This document shows, piece by piece, positions 23,111 through 35,576 of a DNA stretch of 64,000 nucleotides (position 1 is the stretch's first letter; the number at the start of each line of letters is the position of its first letter). This stretch comes from Paramacrobiotus metropolitanus (Eukaryota > Tardigrada > Eutardigrada > Parachela > Macrobiotidae): positions 310,001-374,000 of the forward strand of contig NW_026570308.1 in the NCBI RefSeq assembly GCF_019649055.1, in the 5' to 3' direction. A program made the position numbers and the translations under genes. The notes beneath the pieces were generated by a model. It saw only the letters and a list, made by a program, of their open reading frames with translations, was not told the origin of the DNA and ran no database searches.

Positions 23111-25185
23111 AAGCACTTAGCGGTCTTCTTAATTGACAATGACCGTAAGGAATACGATTAATATGGATGTGGACTTCGGTTTTTTATTTCTTATAGGTCT
23201 AGTTTTTCTGTTTCTGTGCGATAAGGATTTAAGATTTGGAATTATCGTTTCAGGGTGAGGCTTTTGAATCGGGGAGAGTCGCTAATTGACATTGTAGATT
23301 TACTTTACGTTAACCAATTTATCGTTAACCGTAAAGTGCGTACATTATGGTACATACATATCTGTACACACAAAATGAAATCATACAGTCATATGAATAC
23401 GTACACAATGACTTGTCAATGTACTGTGTACATACATAACACGTACGTAACATTCACGCTATGTGCTCGTATATACTGTACAGTGTACATTATGAATGCC
23501 AATAATATAGACTGTGACACAGTCTATATTATTATCTATATTATATACTCTACACAGTCACTGTGTAGTAAATAATTTACATAAAAGTGTGCGTAACAAC
23601 AATGCAGCATTCATTACTTACCTCTGTACACATGCATCCAGGAGTCATTCGTCCAAGCGCTGATGTAGTAACTGATGGTGCTTTTCAAAATAACGATAAG
23701 AATTTCAAGCACAATTAACAACAACACAACAATAAGAATGACCGAAACGGTTCTTCAAATACTGCGTTGCATAAAAGTCGTAATTTATTGTGTATAAATG
23801 TGTAAGTACGGGTCATGAGGCACCGGCAACTTTCTTCTAGCCGGAACGAGTGAGAAGTCTCTAACATAGGCTACACAGGAAATGGTTATTGGTAAAGGGT
23901 AACACAAATCTCGCTAATCAGGACGTCATAGATTTTGAACGTAAATACGTAATCATATTGTTCCGGGGTGATATGTGTTCGCATGATGGTAGGTACCTAC
24001 TGTATAATGGTCTGTTACCAGCTTCACTTCGTAAATACTTCGGCAGTGCAAATATTCTAAATACCCAAAGAGCCAGAACACAATTTTGCAGTTGACAAAA
24101 GACATTGGTGTGACGGTGACTATTGTACAGAGTCTGCACAGGTGAATATAATTTTACTGAGCCGGATAACAATGTCCTGCGAATCAGAAGCTGGCCATCC
24201 AGTTCGTTGGGAAAAGGCGGAATCTGACCAAAAATTTTCCCATCGTCCTATAGATATAGGGTCACAGTAGTCCATTAGCGTGGAGCCGATGGAGGTATAA
24301 GGTCTGGCGCCTCGTTTGTGCAGTTCGTCTGGGTTTGATAAAATGCCGGCGAATTACGTTCCGGGTGTCGGAAAGAAAACTGCCATTATGCCCGTATTTA
24401 CTCCCGATAAAAGAGCTGCGCACCTGTAATCTAGTGAAGTTGCGGTTCGATGTAAGAGATATATCTACAGTATACCGTATTTATGTGAACGTTTATGCGA
24501 AATCTGAAGATCGGCCCATTCGGGGACCTTTTTACACCTGTTAGCGTTTATAATTGTTGGATTTTATTTCGAACGTCCCAACCGGATGTTGCGCATGAAC
24601 GGTTTTCATGGCCTGAAAATTACTTTTTTTAGCTCCTTTTGTTATAATTCGGGATCGTTTTACTGAACACAGGTTAACAATCGCTCTTCACGACTCACGT
24701 AGGTTATAGTAATTGCGCAGCCAAGGAAAAAATTAAATAAGCACTTTGCAACAACTATAATTTATTGTGCGCAAAGTGCTACAAAATAGGTGTTTGTACA
24801 TATAAGCTGCGGTTAAGGTACCTTTTTGGGCTTATTGCTGCTAATCTTTCGTCAGCTTGAGCGATCTCTACCGATCGTGATCTAAGTACGTTTTAACATC
24901 GATCGGAGTAATGTACTGAAAGTGGCAGCACATCTTACACACAAGCGGATAACTGTTAATGAAATAACCAATGTTAAGAAAACGTGGCAGCTAAAATTAT
25001 AATTTTTTTTTCTTTATGGCTCCAAAACGTTGGAAATTGAAAGTTGTCGGCAAGGTCGAACAGGCGGATAGTCGTTTGGGTTCGCAAATATATTCATGTA
25101 CTAGGTGTTAGGTTTATTACGCCATGCGAATATCTTGTAGACTTCATGTGCTGTGAAGAACCCATTAAAATTCTTCTTTCAGAGA
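23111..25185. other. Intergenic; perfect palindrome, no gene seen
   Basis: 23501-23533 is a near-perfect cruciform: 16-bp arms AATAATATAGACTGTG with one central base, in an AT- and GTAC-rich tract (23340-23580) with several smaller palindromes. A hairpin AGCACTTTGC/GCAAAGTGCT spans 24740-24780. The last stretch before 25186 ends in a good acceptor (TTCTTCTTTCAG), so a 5' exon of the receptor kinase may lie here. Confidence 0.45.
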
Positions 25186-28100
25186 ATGATGCTCACTCAC
25201 AGCTTCAGGCTTTTCTTCCATTTGTATTTCTTATCGGCCGTTGCTCAAGACGTAATTCCTAACGCAAACTGTGAGCATGTCAGGACCTACCAGTATCCGT
25301 CGGGAACATTTCTCGCGTGCCTGAATGATAATCTCACATTTCCAGACACGTTTAATGTCAGTGCAATTGGTACGGACCTGGCACGAATGGATATATCATG
25401 CCCTACCAGTAACAGAAACCCGTGTAACGTCATTCGCCGCAACTATCAGCCCTTTCCTCGCCGCATTGATCTCAAAGAAGTGCGTTTAGTTGGATTTGTG
25501 GCCGATGGCGAGCGACGTATTCCGCTGCATCACCTGCTAATTAATTTGTGCATGAGTATCGTAGAGTTAACGGTGCAAGAATCAAGAATCGGATATCTAG
25601 ACGCTGAATATTTTCGAGGTTTCGAAGCGTTGGCAGTGTTGGATCTACAGAATAACGACATCGCACAAATTACTGTTGATACATTCGAAGGGCTGGTGAT
25701 GCCATCGCATCAAGCGGTACTCTCCAAGATCGATATGATTGGGAATTATCTGGATGTGCTGGACTGGAGTGTCTTCTACCCTATCCAAAGTAGTTTGGTA
25801 CGCAACTGGCACGTACATCGTTTGACATTTTTACGTTACTTGGTGGAGATTTGTTAAAAATTTTTAGCACGAATAATGTAAACTTCCAGAGAATGTAGTG
25901 TCAGTCTCTATCAAATTTTGTAGAAGTCCTTGAATATGGGACAACAAATAACTGGACTTGATGAAATTTTGATGACTGGAGCTGATTTCGCCATGCAGCT
26001 TCAAGAACTGTTTCTGACACATAACAATCTTACCGCCATACCATCGCAAGTTCTGCAGTCCCTCACAGCACCCAGGATATACAATCCAGATCAGAAAGCT
26101 GTCTACGATTTCACCTTCAACGAATTCTGTAATAAAGCAGAATGCGCTTGTTGTGGATTTGAAGATTTTATGCTATGGGCTGAAGAAATCACCCGATTTT
26201 CAGCGGATTTAGAATCGAAAGTAACCGTTAGAGTGTTTTGTGGACAGTCTATAATCGATGATATGTCGGTTCTCCCGCTGGACTTTTTTGCAACGTGTAA
26301 GGACATTTTCCCACAAAAAAGCTGCTGATTAATGTTGGCTTAATGAAACGGGCGTTTTAGAATGGCTTAAGTGTAATTCCTGACTTCAATACAACGCTTT
26401 CCAGATCCGAAAGGCTTATTTTGCCATAATTACTGTCTATAATTACTAGGCCCAAGTTGCTCCGAAAACGACCCTAGAAAGATTAAGTGTCCGCACAAGC
26501 TCAGTGGCTTTGACAACGGCCTAGGTGTTACATTCAATGGTGATTTGCCGGAAATCAATGAGCGCTCTGGTAACGAACGTACCTCCACCGCTACTGTACT
26601 GCCGCTAAATCCAGTCCCGCCGAACAAAGTGGTACTTACCACGGGATCAATCGTTGGGATAGCCGTGGCTTGCAGTATTGTGTTGGGTGGCGTTTCCGTT
26701 TTGCTCATTGGCTGGCGGCGAAAAGCACGTTGGCTTGCCTGGAAGCCCATGGAGCTGGGAAGAAGAACTCTGGAAGAGGTACAATCTTGCAAGCAATACG
26801 AAACACGCTCTAGAGTTCCACACTTTATGGTCAGTTTGACTGTGTGCAGTAAATAAATAGGCCTATAATCCTGTTAACATGTAATCTTGTTAACTTTTAC
26901 TGCCTTTAAGGGAAGTGGTCCGGTACATGGTACCAAATTCGCGTACAAGCACGAAAACTTTCGCACACTTCCAAACACTTTCTTACTTTGCTTTATGTCA
27001 TTTTGTAACCAGATGATTTGTATACATAAGTGGGAAAACCGTCTGCGCGCGCAACATTAGGATCGGGAGTTATGGCTGTAAGAAGATTCAAAAGTTTAGC
27101 TGAATTCAGGTATACCAGAAGTCTGATTATGGACCGGTCTTCTTTAAATTTTGTACATAATTACATAAATGAATTTAAGGGTGGGTCTCACATTCAAAGC
27201 GAATCTCGCTATGGTAAGGTTGCTCAACCGCACGAGGTGGCTGTATGCAGTGGCCACGCCTACAGATACGGTACGCGAAGCCACCTCGCGAGGTGGAGTT
27301 GCTGTATCGCAACTAGATTCGCTTCGAATCTGAGACCCACCCTAAGTATGAAAATCGTTTTGCACTAAACCAAGGTTGCACCATTTTTTTTAAATTTTAG
27401 AATGAATTAAAAAATTAAATATTCATTTTAAAATTTGGAAAATATGCTAGAACTACATATGTTTTGGTGCAAAAAGGGCCTTTATGCATATGTGCGTTTC
27501 TATACAAAATTTAAAGAAGATCGGTTAGTAACGAAACTGGGTACACCGAAATGCATTTAAAATTCTTGGAATTTTCATACAGCCATAATTCCCGAACCGA
27601 AGATGTTGCGCGTAGAAACTGTTTTCACGCTTATGTATTTCAAATCAGCTGGCTACAGATTACAGAATGTCATAAAACAAAGCAGAAAAGTGTTTGGAAA
27701 TTGGGAGTGCGCGAAAGTAAATGCTTTCGTGCATGTACATGAATTTGGTACCACCACCACGCACCATGTCACTTCCTTGAACAGCGTTGATTTCTAGGAA
27801 GAATTAGTCACCGAACTTGATAGTGCAAACAGTTTTTCGAGACAGCACGGACTTCCGCGATGTCAACACTCAGAAATCTCCGCAGTCATTCGTGTAAGTG
27901 CCATTCGCGCTGCAGTTCCTGAGTAGTGTTATTTTTTACGCAAATTTGAAAGATGTCTAAGGTTCTTCTGTAACCTGGTCAGATAATCGATGGCTATTCC
28001 GCTGCAAATAGCCATAGGCCATATTGGCAATATCTCAACGACATCAAAGGGTATAAATACATCCTTACTGCACAGGAAAAAGAAGTTACGGATTTCGAGC

Positions 28101-29259
28101 CGGAAGACTATGAAGTTGAAACTCTGGGTTGTGACTGCTCCTACGACTATAAAACATGGAATTTTCTTGCTCAAGGTTCATACGGGAGAGTATACACTGC
28201 CAAAATCACAACGCCCGGTGGTTTCAGGGGCGAGGACACCGTGGTGGTCAAAGTCACGCATCTGGAAAAGAATGATGAACTTTTAATGGACAACCAAAAT
28301 TGGCTCAGATTACTAGCTAGATGGAGACTGCTAATCAGTCTGACGTACGAGCATTTGGTGGCGTACCATAAGGTTTCTATTATTAAACAAAAAGCCAGAG
28401 CGTGTGTCTCTGTGGAGTTCCTGATGGAGTTTTGCAGCGGTAGGAATGCATATTCGTCTATTAGCACACTGCAACGGCCAATCCTGCGAAGAAGACCATC
28501 TTATGACGGTTAAAGTTAATAACACCTCTCATCGTAGGCGGGGACCTGGCGGTCTTGTTGCACGATCTGAAAACGACTAACACACCCCTAAATCGTGCAC
28601 AATCGCTCTGTTATGCCATACAGATTACGCTTGGACTGGAATTCTTACACAAACAGAGGCTAGTACACGGAGACCTGAAACCAGGAAATATTCTGCTGAA
28701 GCCACACCAAGATCGTCATCATACGGCACTGATCGGGGATCTGGACAGCATCGTACAGATGCGCCATAGTACGACCAGTGTCAGCGACATGTCAAACCTG
28801 CGCGGCACAATTCGTTACATGTCACCGGAAATGTTACGAAAATTTGGCGGTATGGAATGCGTTGGCCTTGGCAAAGCAACGGATATCTGGAGCATGGGAT
28901 GCATCTTTCATGACTTATTCGACTCGTCCTGCAGCATCCGCGGACGATTGCTGTACAAAATTGATTCTGCTGATTTTACGATAAAGGACAACACCCATAA
29001 CGCGACATTCGCCATGAAAATCATGGAGGGCTATGCACCGCGCGTTAGTGAGCGAATGCCGGAGAAGCTATCCTTAATTGTCAAGCAGTGTTTAATCGTT
29101 AGCAGTAGAGAACGCCGCTCAGCTGAATTGCTGATAGGTGATCTACAAAAGTTAATATCAGAATTTGTGGATAATGGGGATGCCTCGCTGGCACTTGAGA
29201 TCGACAACATCCGCCGATGTATTTGTGGCAGCAATTTTAATCGTTGTCATAGTGCCTAA
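25186..29259 (+). CDS. LRR receptor-like protein kinase, five exons, 830 aa
   Basis: Exons 25186-25797, 25924-26296, 26450-26778, 27983-28439 and 28538-29259 join in consistent phases (0, 1, 0, 1) and give an uninterrupted 2,493-base coding sequence, which strongly supports the model. Order: signal peptide (about 1-19, hydrophobic LFFHLYFLSAVA); cysteine-containing ectodomain with leucine-rich repeats (LDLQNNDIAQI near 170; LQELFLTHNNLTAIP near 225) and a cysteine-rich cap; membrane span about 389-417; juxtamembrane; kinase domain from about 495 (glycine loop QGSYGRVY, lysine in VVVKV, catalytic loop HGDLKPGN near 634, SPEM near 684). Two key motifs deviate: HGD instead of HRD and DLD instead of DFG. 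The catalytic Asp, Asn and Lys are all kept, so activity is plausible. It is probably a Ser/Thr-type membrane kinase; the ligand is unknown. Confidence 0.8.
27179..27342. mobile_element. Palindromic MITE in intron 3 of the LRR kinase, Harbinger-like
   Basis: GGGTGGGTCTCA at 27179 is mirrored by TGAGACCCACCC ending at 27342, flanked by TAA on both sides (27176-27178 and 27343-27345). The arms remain complementary almost to the centre (ATTCGAAGCGAATC, CGAGGTGGCT blocks). A TWA target duplication fits PIF/Harbinger. It lies wholly inside the 1.2-kb intron, so it leaves the coding sequence intact. Confidence 0.72.
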
Positions 29260-30368
29260 AACGCCATCTGACTAGTAAACGGAATACCCCGTTCTGCGCA
29301 ATTTTGCACATAAGACTGATAAGAGTCTATTGCAATATAGTAAGCGAGGAAAGAAGGAAAAGAAAAGAAAGCCAGTGCGTTCCGAAATAATCATTCCCGT
29401 GAGTAAGGAACCTTTCGCCGTTGTGAGTGTTTTACTGTCAACTTTTGGATCTTGTTTAAAATGCACAGTACATAACTGTAAAAGTCTATGTCAAAGCTTC
29501 TTTGGAAATAGGAGAGTCAATAATGCACTGCTTGTAAAGCTCTAAAAGGCGCACTGAAAATTATGTTTCTTCTGATTATTCATGTGGCGCTTCCATTGAA
29601 AGCCTTCACATTTACGATTAACCCGTGAGAGTTCTCGGTTGCAGAGATTACATTGTACTGGTGTAAACATTACTCGTAGTATTCGACGAATACTATTCGT
29701 AGACGCTGTGAACTCTGGCCCGGCCTCTCGACGAGCGACGACGACCAAATAATAGAAGTTATGGAGTTTAAAATAAAACAGATTTGTAAATTAGATGGAC
29801 AACTGCAAGGTTAGGGAATATACCTGGTTAACGTGTTATCAATTTAGCCGTTGTTTTGCATCTTGTGACCGTTGTTTTAGTCCGCGACGATACGGAAATA
29901 TCGCTGGTTACGTTGCTTACTGGTTAACCGTTGTTCGTAATTACAGTAAGTCCCGTTGTTTCCAGTTGCAATTTCACGAAATATGCCCGTTAACCTGTTA
30001 CTACTAGTATTGGTATTATATTGCTTCAGTTTTGGCAATTACTGCTTGTTCTAACTCAGACATTCCCGCCTATGAGCCGGTACCTTAGCATCATGTATTT
30101 TAATGGTGACGAATCAAGGGAGATTGTTCTCCAGCTTGAGATTTAGTTAAGCAGTTTTTTTTCCAAATTGTTGTTTCATTTTACAACCTCATACTCAGGG
30201 TTTTCATTTGTGCATCGGCTTGATCCAGTTAACGATAGCACTGTTGCCGTTGGCCTTTCTTGATCCCTTCCGGTCGACTGAAAATTAAAAAATGTAAGAG
30301 TAAACGGCCATTTGCCGCAAGCATCTGTATTTTTACTAATGTATACTTTTATAGTAGTACACAACTAC
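29260..30368. other. Intergenic, no supported gene
   Basis: Contains the 3' untranslated region of the receptor kinase. An AATAAA-like signal occurs near 29770. Nothing else is recognisable. Confidence 0.4.
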
Positions 30369-30537
30369 AATGTAGGACGAAATGGTAGCATAACCCCATA
30401 CCCAGCATTCTGTGCGCATGCGGTGCAGTGCACTTGTACGAACGGATATTTTGAACTACTGTACATCTTCCAGTGCACTGCGCTGAATGTGTACTGAATG
30501 TGGATATGTTGGGCGTGCAACCATTTCGTCCTACATT
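30369..30537. mobile_element. Small MITE with 18-bp inverted repeats
   Basis: AATGTAGGACGAAATGGT (30369-30386) is perfectly inverted at 30520-30537. The 133-bp interior contains GTGCAGTGCAC and CAGTGCACTGCG, a further inner inverted pair. No clear target duplication, so the superfamily is open. Confidence 0.7.
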
Positions 30538-31845
30538 ATTGTGCATATGTGTGCACTACATCATTCGGTATATTACGTAAGTATTACGTAAGATGATTGT
30601 TTCATTGTTTTCAGTTTATGGCTTTTATCTCAAATTGCTCAATGTGGTCTTGCTCCTTCTACATAGACCCGTAAGTACCATTCATTTAAACGTTTTCGTT
30701 GTTTCCCATTTTTTTCAAGAGCAGAAGTGGGAGAAAATTTAACAGTACATAAAATATCCGATTGTTTACACTGCACAAAATGGTCACATACCTCTTATTA
30801 GCGTAGATGAGCATAAAATTTCTGGATCATATGTCTACAAATTAATTGCATAATCAGTGTTTATGCGACTGCTACTGGATAAAGCAGCACTTTCTGATAT
30901 TATGCGCTCTGGGCGGCAGATGCATAGTCGAATATCCTGGAGCGGGGGCGGTTATTGCGGGAAGGTGCGCTTATCTGGGGAGGGGGGCCATTATTCTTCA
31001 AACAACAAATTTCAGAGGATGCCACTGTTTTTCAAACAATAAAATTGTGAGGGACCATTATTTTTAAAACAGCAGTACTAATTCCTTTTCTCGCTTTGAC
31101 CCAGGCCATTGAGATGAATAGCACACCAGCACAAGACTGAATGCGTATCGGCGCTCATTTTGAGATGCCCCGACCACCTGCTGTCAGATATGTACATGTA
31201 TTTAATCTTCATTGACTAATTTAAGTGATGTTACGGTCAGCAGAAAAAATTATCTAGAGTGACCTTTCGAATCGACACTTCACTACATTTAATTTCAATA
31301 TAGTAAAGTGCCGATTCATATGGCCAAAATTCGTTCCTGGTTGACGCTCTAGAGTATTCGTTTTCTGTTGAGCAGCTCAATAATAAATATGGCACGTTAT
31401 TTCTTCGGAAACACTTGCTCAATGCTCAATGCAGCCGGATGAGAGAATGCACCTAAAGAGCGGCCAAATCCGAAACTGCACAACGATGCACAAATGAAAG
31501 TTCTGCTTGGCGGATGTTTGGTTACATTGCCGTTACCGATCCTGTTCGAGGTCTTTTGTATCGTTTCTGACACAATCATATACATTCATAATCGAACAAC
31601 AGTTTACAGAACCATCTGGTCTAGAGAACTGGCACAATACTACGAATTAGCAGACCTCTGATTTATAATCTCGAATTCGATGTTATGTTCTTAATTTACA
31701 CGAACAACTTTTCTACATTGTCATATCACTATCCAGTAAGCATCTGCGCACTTTCCAGATTATTTCAAGTACCATTTTACATAACACTGCTAAGTCTTCA
31801 ACGCTTTAGTACAATCATCCTGACATCGATACAGGACACTGCACA
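30538..31845. other. Intergenic, no gene seen; upstream of copy 3
   Basis: Short open frames only. The part just before 31846 should contain the promoter of copy 3, but no specific signal is clear. Confidence 0.35.
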
Positions 31846-34643
31846 ATGGGCATCTTCCGAGCATATTCTCAGATTGCGCCCCGTTGGAATGCCGTGGTGG
31901 TACAGAGCAGTGGCGGTCTTTTCCAGCATGGTTGGGTAGTTAATGTTTGTGACGAAGGGCTCATTGTCGATTTCGACTGTCCCGGCAGACGAGCGGAACC
32001 GGTTAACCACGGACAGGCATTCCATCGTTATTCCGAAGGAGACTGCTGCTACGACGTAGACCGGATCCTCTTTCAGATGGCTCTAGAGCGTGATCCCATC
32101 CCACAGATTGAGGTGTTGGGGCGCTTCGCATCTGACCAACCGTGGACGTGGTATCCCGCCCAGCTTCTTATCCGGCGCTTATTTTGGAAGGAATTTGTCT
32201 TTGTGGAGATAAAAGCTGGCCAGCGTCTGTTCCAGCAAATTATTTCTGTTGAGGCAGTGCGCTTTGTACCGAATACCGAGGACGCAGCCAAGGTTGTCCG
32301 GAAGGATGCGTTCGTGATTAAGTTATGCACCATGCCAGGAGATTTTTGTCCCTTGAACTTCCGTCTGTTTGACATTCCTCCATGGAGTCTGAACAGCGAT
32401 GTCTTACAAGCCTTCCAAAGTGAGCCAGCCAACGATTCACGGCCATTTTTAATTTATCCTGTTTCTGTGAACCAAGGGAAGCTTATTTATCTCCAGTATT
32501 CCAGTAATGCGTCGTTAGATTTGGCGGTAAGAAACAAATCAATTTATTATAAGGCGGCGTTCAAATATTACGTAACGCAAATTTTCCGTTTTTTCACCAC
32601 CCCCTACCCCTTGTAACAACGCGTAACAAATTTTTTTACCCCCTACAGCCGTACGTAACGGGTTCGGTACCCCCCACCCCCCATAAGTCGAAAAAAATTT
32701 GCTAAAAATTTTAAAAGAAAAATCACAAACAGTAGTTTTTGCATGACTTCATTGCCATTTGAGTAGTCAGATCCTCCATTACAACTCCCGGTTTCCATAC
32801 AATCACCATGCGTAAACGACTGAGTTTTCACTTTAAAAACAGCTCAGTTGGCAAGATACTCATTAATAAATATTGCTAAAATATCGGGGAACGTTTGGGA
32901 AGAATACACTTTGTAAATTCGCGTGTTTTGTACGCTCCTGAAGTAATAAGATAAAATATTTCAGCTTTATTTTCAGTGGCGGTAACGTAACATGCTGGCC
33001 ACCCACCCCCTACCCATGTAACAAAGCCGTAACGCTTCGGCCAGACCACCCCCCCACCCTTGGCCGTTACGTAATATTTGAACGCCGCCTAAAAAGCGTA
33101 CCACGAGGAAAGCATTAACTATAAGGCAGTGATAGTGCAATACCACCAGCTCAGACCGCTCCACGGGTACTACAGTGACTGATTGCTACTCGTGCGTCTA
33201 TGTAAATTGATATACGAGGGGATGTCAGTAGCGCACCTAGATAATCCCCTGTACTGCTGCCGTCACCCGCCTGGAGTGTGACGTTACGGCAATACATACG
33301 GTTAAATCAGGCGCGGTACATAAGCGCCATGTATAGCCACAACGTAAAACACCAGCCGGCTGACGGCAGCAAGTACAGGGATTATCTAGGTGAGCCACGG
33401 ACATCCCCTCTTACTCGCGCATATGGAACTTGGGAATACTGCAGTCATAGGTGTTGCATGTGAACCGAGAAAGTATTGTAATAACTAACAAAAAATTGAA
33501 AATCATCTTGCTGAAACGGAAATATTGTACAACGCTCAATCAACTTCCAGGTGCGATATGTTACCGAAAGAAGAAAAGAAGCCGAGAAGCGATTATCCGA
33601 AGGATGGCTGCTAAATGAATCCCGCTGGATCCCACCGCAACAGCAATCTTCTCCGCGTTCGGTCGCTGATTCCACTGAATCTTTGCATCAACTACAGATG
33701 TCGATTCTGCTGCTGATCTTTGAGTGTATGCTCACTGTGGACCGTGTCAAGTGCAGCCGTGTATGCTCACTGTGGAATGCGCTGCTGGACACACCGGCAA
33801 CCAGCGCCGTGGTGTGGGTCTCTTTTTCTGCGGGTAATTTCCCCGACAAAACCAAAGCTTCCCGTGTCCAGCGAAATGCATGGCTTTGTTCAGCACGCAC
33901 TGTTGGTGCCTGCTTATGGAAGTGCGTCACACCGGATACGCAGCGGATTATTATTAGCAATGCGGACTTTGGCTGCTATAATTATACTGCTGTTATGAGT
34001 GACTGCATGCATGTTATTCAGTTCGCCATCAAGAACTTATGTGCAGGCAAGAAATTTGCTGTCATTCTGCACAAAGTTCACTTGCGTTTGGACAATTTCG
34101 GCTGGCCGGACGCCGACGAAATCGCCCTCGCAACGGTTGCCTCCGTGGTTAGCATTTTGCTCTGGAAAAACTGCACTTTCACAGGGCCTTATGAGACTTT
34201 GCAAGGAGAGCCGTTGCGCTGTGGTAAAATGCCGGTGCGTCCCGATTTTAGGCAATTCGCCTCCGACTTGCGCTGTTTCGTAAATGATCACTTTTGCGGT
34301 GTTGATCTCGACTTGCCTATTATTTCTGCATGGATGGCTAATCTGCAGATGAACACTCAAAAATCCGCTGGAATCATTCAGGTGAGTCCGCATCGACAGA
34401 AGAAACAACGCCCAAAATCATGTTAACTGTCCTTTGTTGCAGATGCTGATGCAGATTCTAGGTAGCCAAAGTCCAGTTCGGCTCCATGATTTGCATCTCA
34501 GGAAGTTGGGAGAACTGAAGATATATGCCCTACATCGTGCGATGATCCTTAGTGAGTGTCCGGATGAACGGAAAGAGCGTATTTCTTCGTGGTCGGTCTC
34601 CGTATTACGTAACTGGCGGGAAAGTTGGGATTTTAGCCCCTGA
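31846..34643 (+). CDS. FMRP-like tandem Agenet + F-box protein, copy 3 (intact, ~570 aa)
   Basis: Exons 31846-32526, 33551-34381 and 34443-34643, all phase 0, give about 570 aa. Exon 1 (1-227): two Tudor/Agenet-like units (NAVVVQSSGG...WVVNV...IVDFD; then DQPWTWYPAQLL...FVFVEI...ISVEAVRFVP) and a linker with LQAFQSEP and GKLIYLQYS, in the same order and spacing as the FMRP N-terminal domain. Exon 2: helical start (RRKEAEKRLSEGWLL), F-box-like part (LQMSILLLIFECML, SRVCSLWNALL), then a family-specific domain with MSDCMHVIQFAIKN. Exon 3: short helical tail (LHDLHLRKLGELK, NWRESWDF). Neighbouring copies at 17.7 and 21.1 kb show a local, expanding family. A role as an SCF substrate adaptor that reads modified lysines or RNP proteins is inferred only from the domains. 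Confidence 0.8.
32553..33089. mobile_element. ISL2EU/IS4EU-like MITE in intron 1 of copy 3
   Basis: Perfect 24-bp inverted ends (start GGCGGCGTTCAAATATTACG at 32553, exact complement 33066-33089) are flanked by TAA at 32550-32552 and 33090-33092. The TTACGTAAC motif and C-run-rich ends (CCACCCCCTACCC) resemble ISL2EU/IS4EU Harbinger-related elements. It starts only 26 bases after the exon 1 donor, so reading through the donor would run into the element. Confidence 0.82.
33216..33410. mobile_element. Fold-back MITE with ~50-bp inverted repeats
   Basis: GAGGGGATGTC at 33216 is mirrored by GACATCCCCTC ending at 33410. Complementarity runs inward through CACCTAGATAATCCC and CTGCCGTCA blocks with a few mismatches. 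It lies in the same intron as the ISL2EU-like element, upstream of exon 2. No convincing target duplication. Confidence 0.72.
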
Positions 34644-35041
34644 AAGCACTGCGTGCGCGCTCTTCTAAATATGATGGTAATGTTTTTGTATGTCTTTTAG
34701 CTTTGGATTTCATGGTATTTGGTATGTTCTCACTCTTCGTTCTTATGTTGCCTGTGTTACTGTATCGCTAGTTTTTGGTCGCACGAATTTATGCTGTTGT
34801 TGTACAGTAATTATCACAAACTTGGATTCTTCGCAACGTATTGAGTTTACTTCATTGTTTGTTTATATCGTTATAGTGAATGGGGACTTTTTAATCCTTG
34901 AGATAACAAAAGAAATGGGATTCTTGAGATTCGATTGAAAATGTTGTCAATAATACAGAAAGAAATAATTTAAAGACGCATTTAAGCGCACAAGAGAATT
35001 TTTTATTAATTTGGGTTGCCAGGTACTGTGTACAATCCTGT
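34644..35041. other. 3' flank of copy 3, left flank of the giant element
   Basis: AT-rich with no gene. The sequence directly before the LTR (ending CAATCCTGT) is not repeated after the right LTR. Confidence 0.5.
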
Positions 35042-35383
35042 TGTGAGACGAGGCTCACTAGCGTTCACGTCCGTGGCGCTAGGCGCTACGCCTTTGGATT
35101 ACGTGTCTGTGTTGTGTCTCGCTCTGATTGGCTAGTGGGCGCGGCATAGCACGTGCTGCACAGTGATGCACACTGTGGAATTGGCTCTACGTTTTACGAT
35201 CGAGCTGTGCCGATCATGATGTTGATTTCTGTTGTGCAGATTTTCGATATTAAAAAGTCAGCTATTAGCGGTGCGACGTTTCGCGATTCCGCGTGGTTCG
35301 CTATACATATCGCATAGCTCACTCCACGGGATAGATTCCGTTTCTGTCTCCGTATCTGGATCACAGTTGGATCTAGCATTAGA
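35042..35383 (+). repeat. 5' LTR
   Basis: It starts TGTGAGACGAGG and ends ATTAGA just before the primer site. It matches 58983-59336 along its whole length at roughly 85-88% identity. Contains a TATA-like ATTAAAA near 35251. It lacks the AAAGGTCA octamer that fills the interior. The ends are not the usual TG...CA. Confidence 0.85.
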
Positions 35384-35394
35384 TGGTAGCAGAG
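35384..35394 (+). promoter_or_regulatory. Primer binding site, initiator-Met tRNA
   Basis: TGGTAGCAGAG is the exact complement of the 3' end of animal initiator methionine tRNA (CTCTGCTA plus CCA). It begins directly after the LTR, where minus-strand priming is expected. Ty3 uses the same tRNA. Confidence 0.85.
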
Positions 35395-35576
35395 CCGACA
35401 GCGGTTCTCTGATTTGAGTTGACTTGATTTGATTTGATTTGTGCCAGGCATATTTGGCCTGTTTTGACGTGTTATCCGTGACCAGTAAGGCACAGGTCTG
35501 TACAAACAGCAAAGCGCACACCACAAGCGGTGCAATTTCCTCCGACGGACGCGGATTTCCAGCTTCGGTTTTCGGT

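Noticed and set aside
27030-27368. 112-codon open frame in intron 3 of the LRR kinase
   Set aside because: It is mostly the palindromic MITE translated, and the exon model is complete without it.
29542-29748. Zinc-finger fragment on the minus strand
   Set aside because: One CxxC pair and scattered His residues; spacing does not fit a C2H2 or BED finger well enough.
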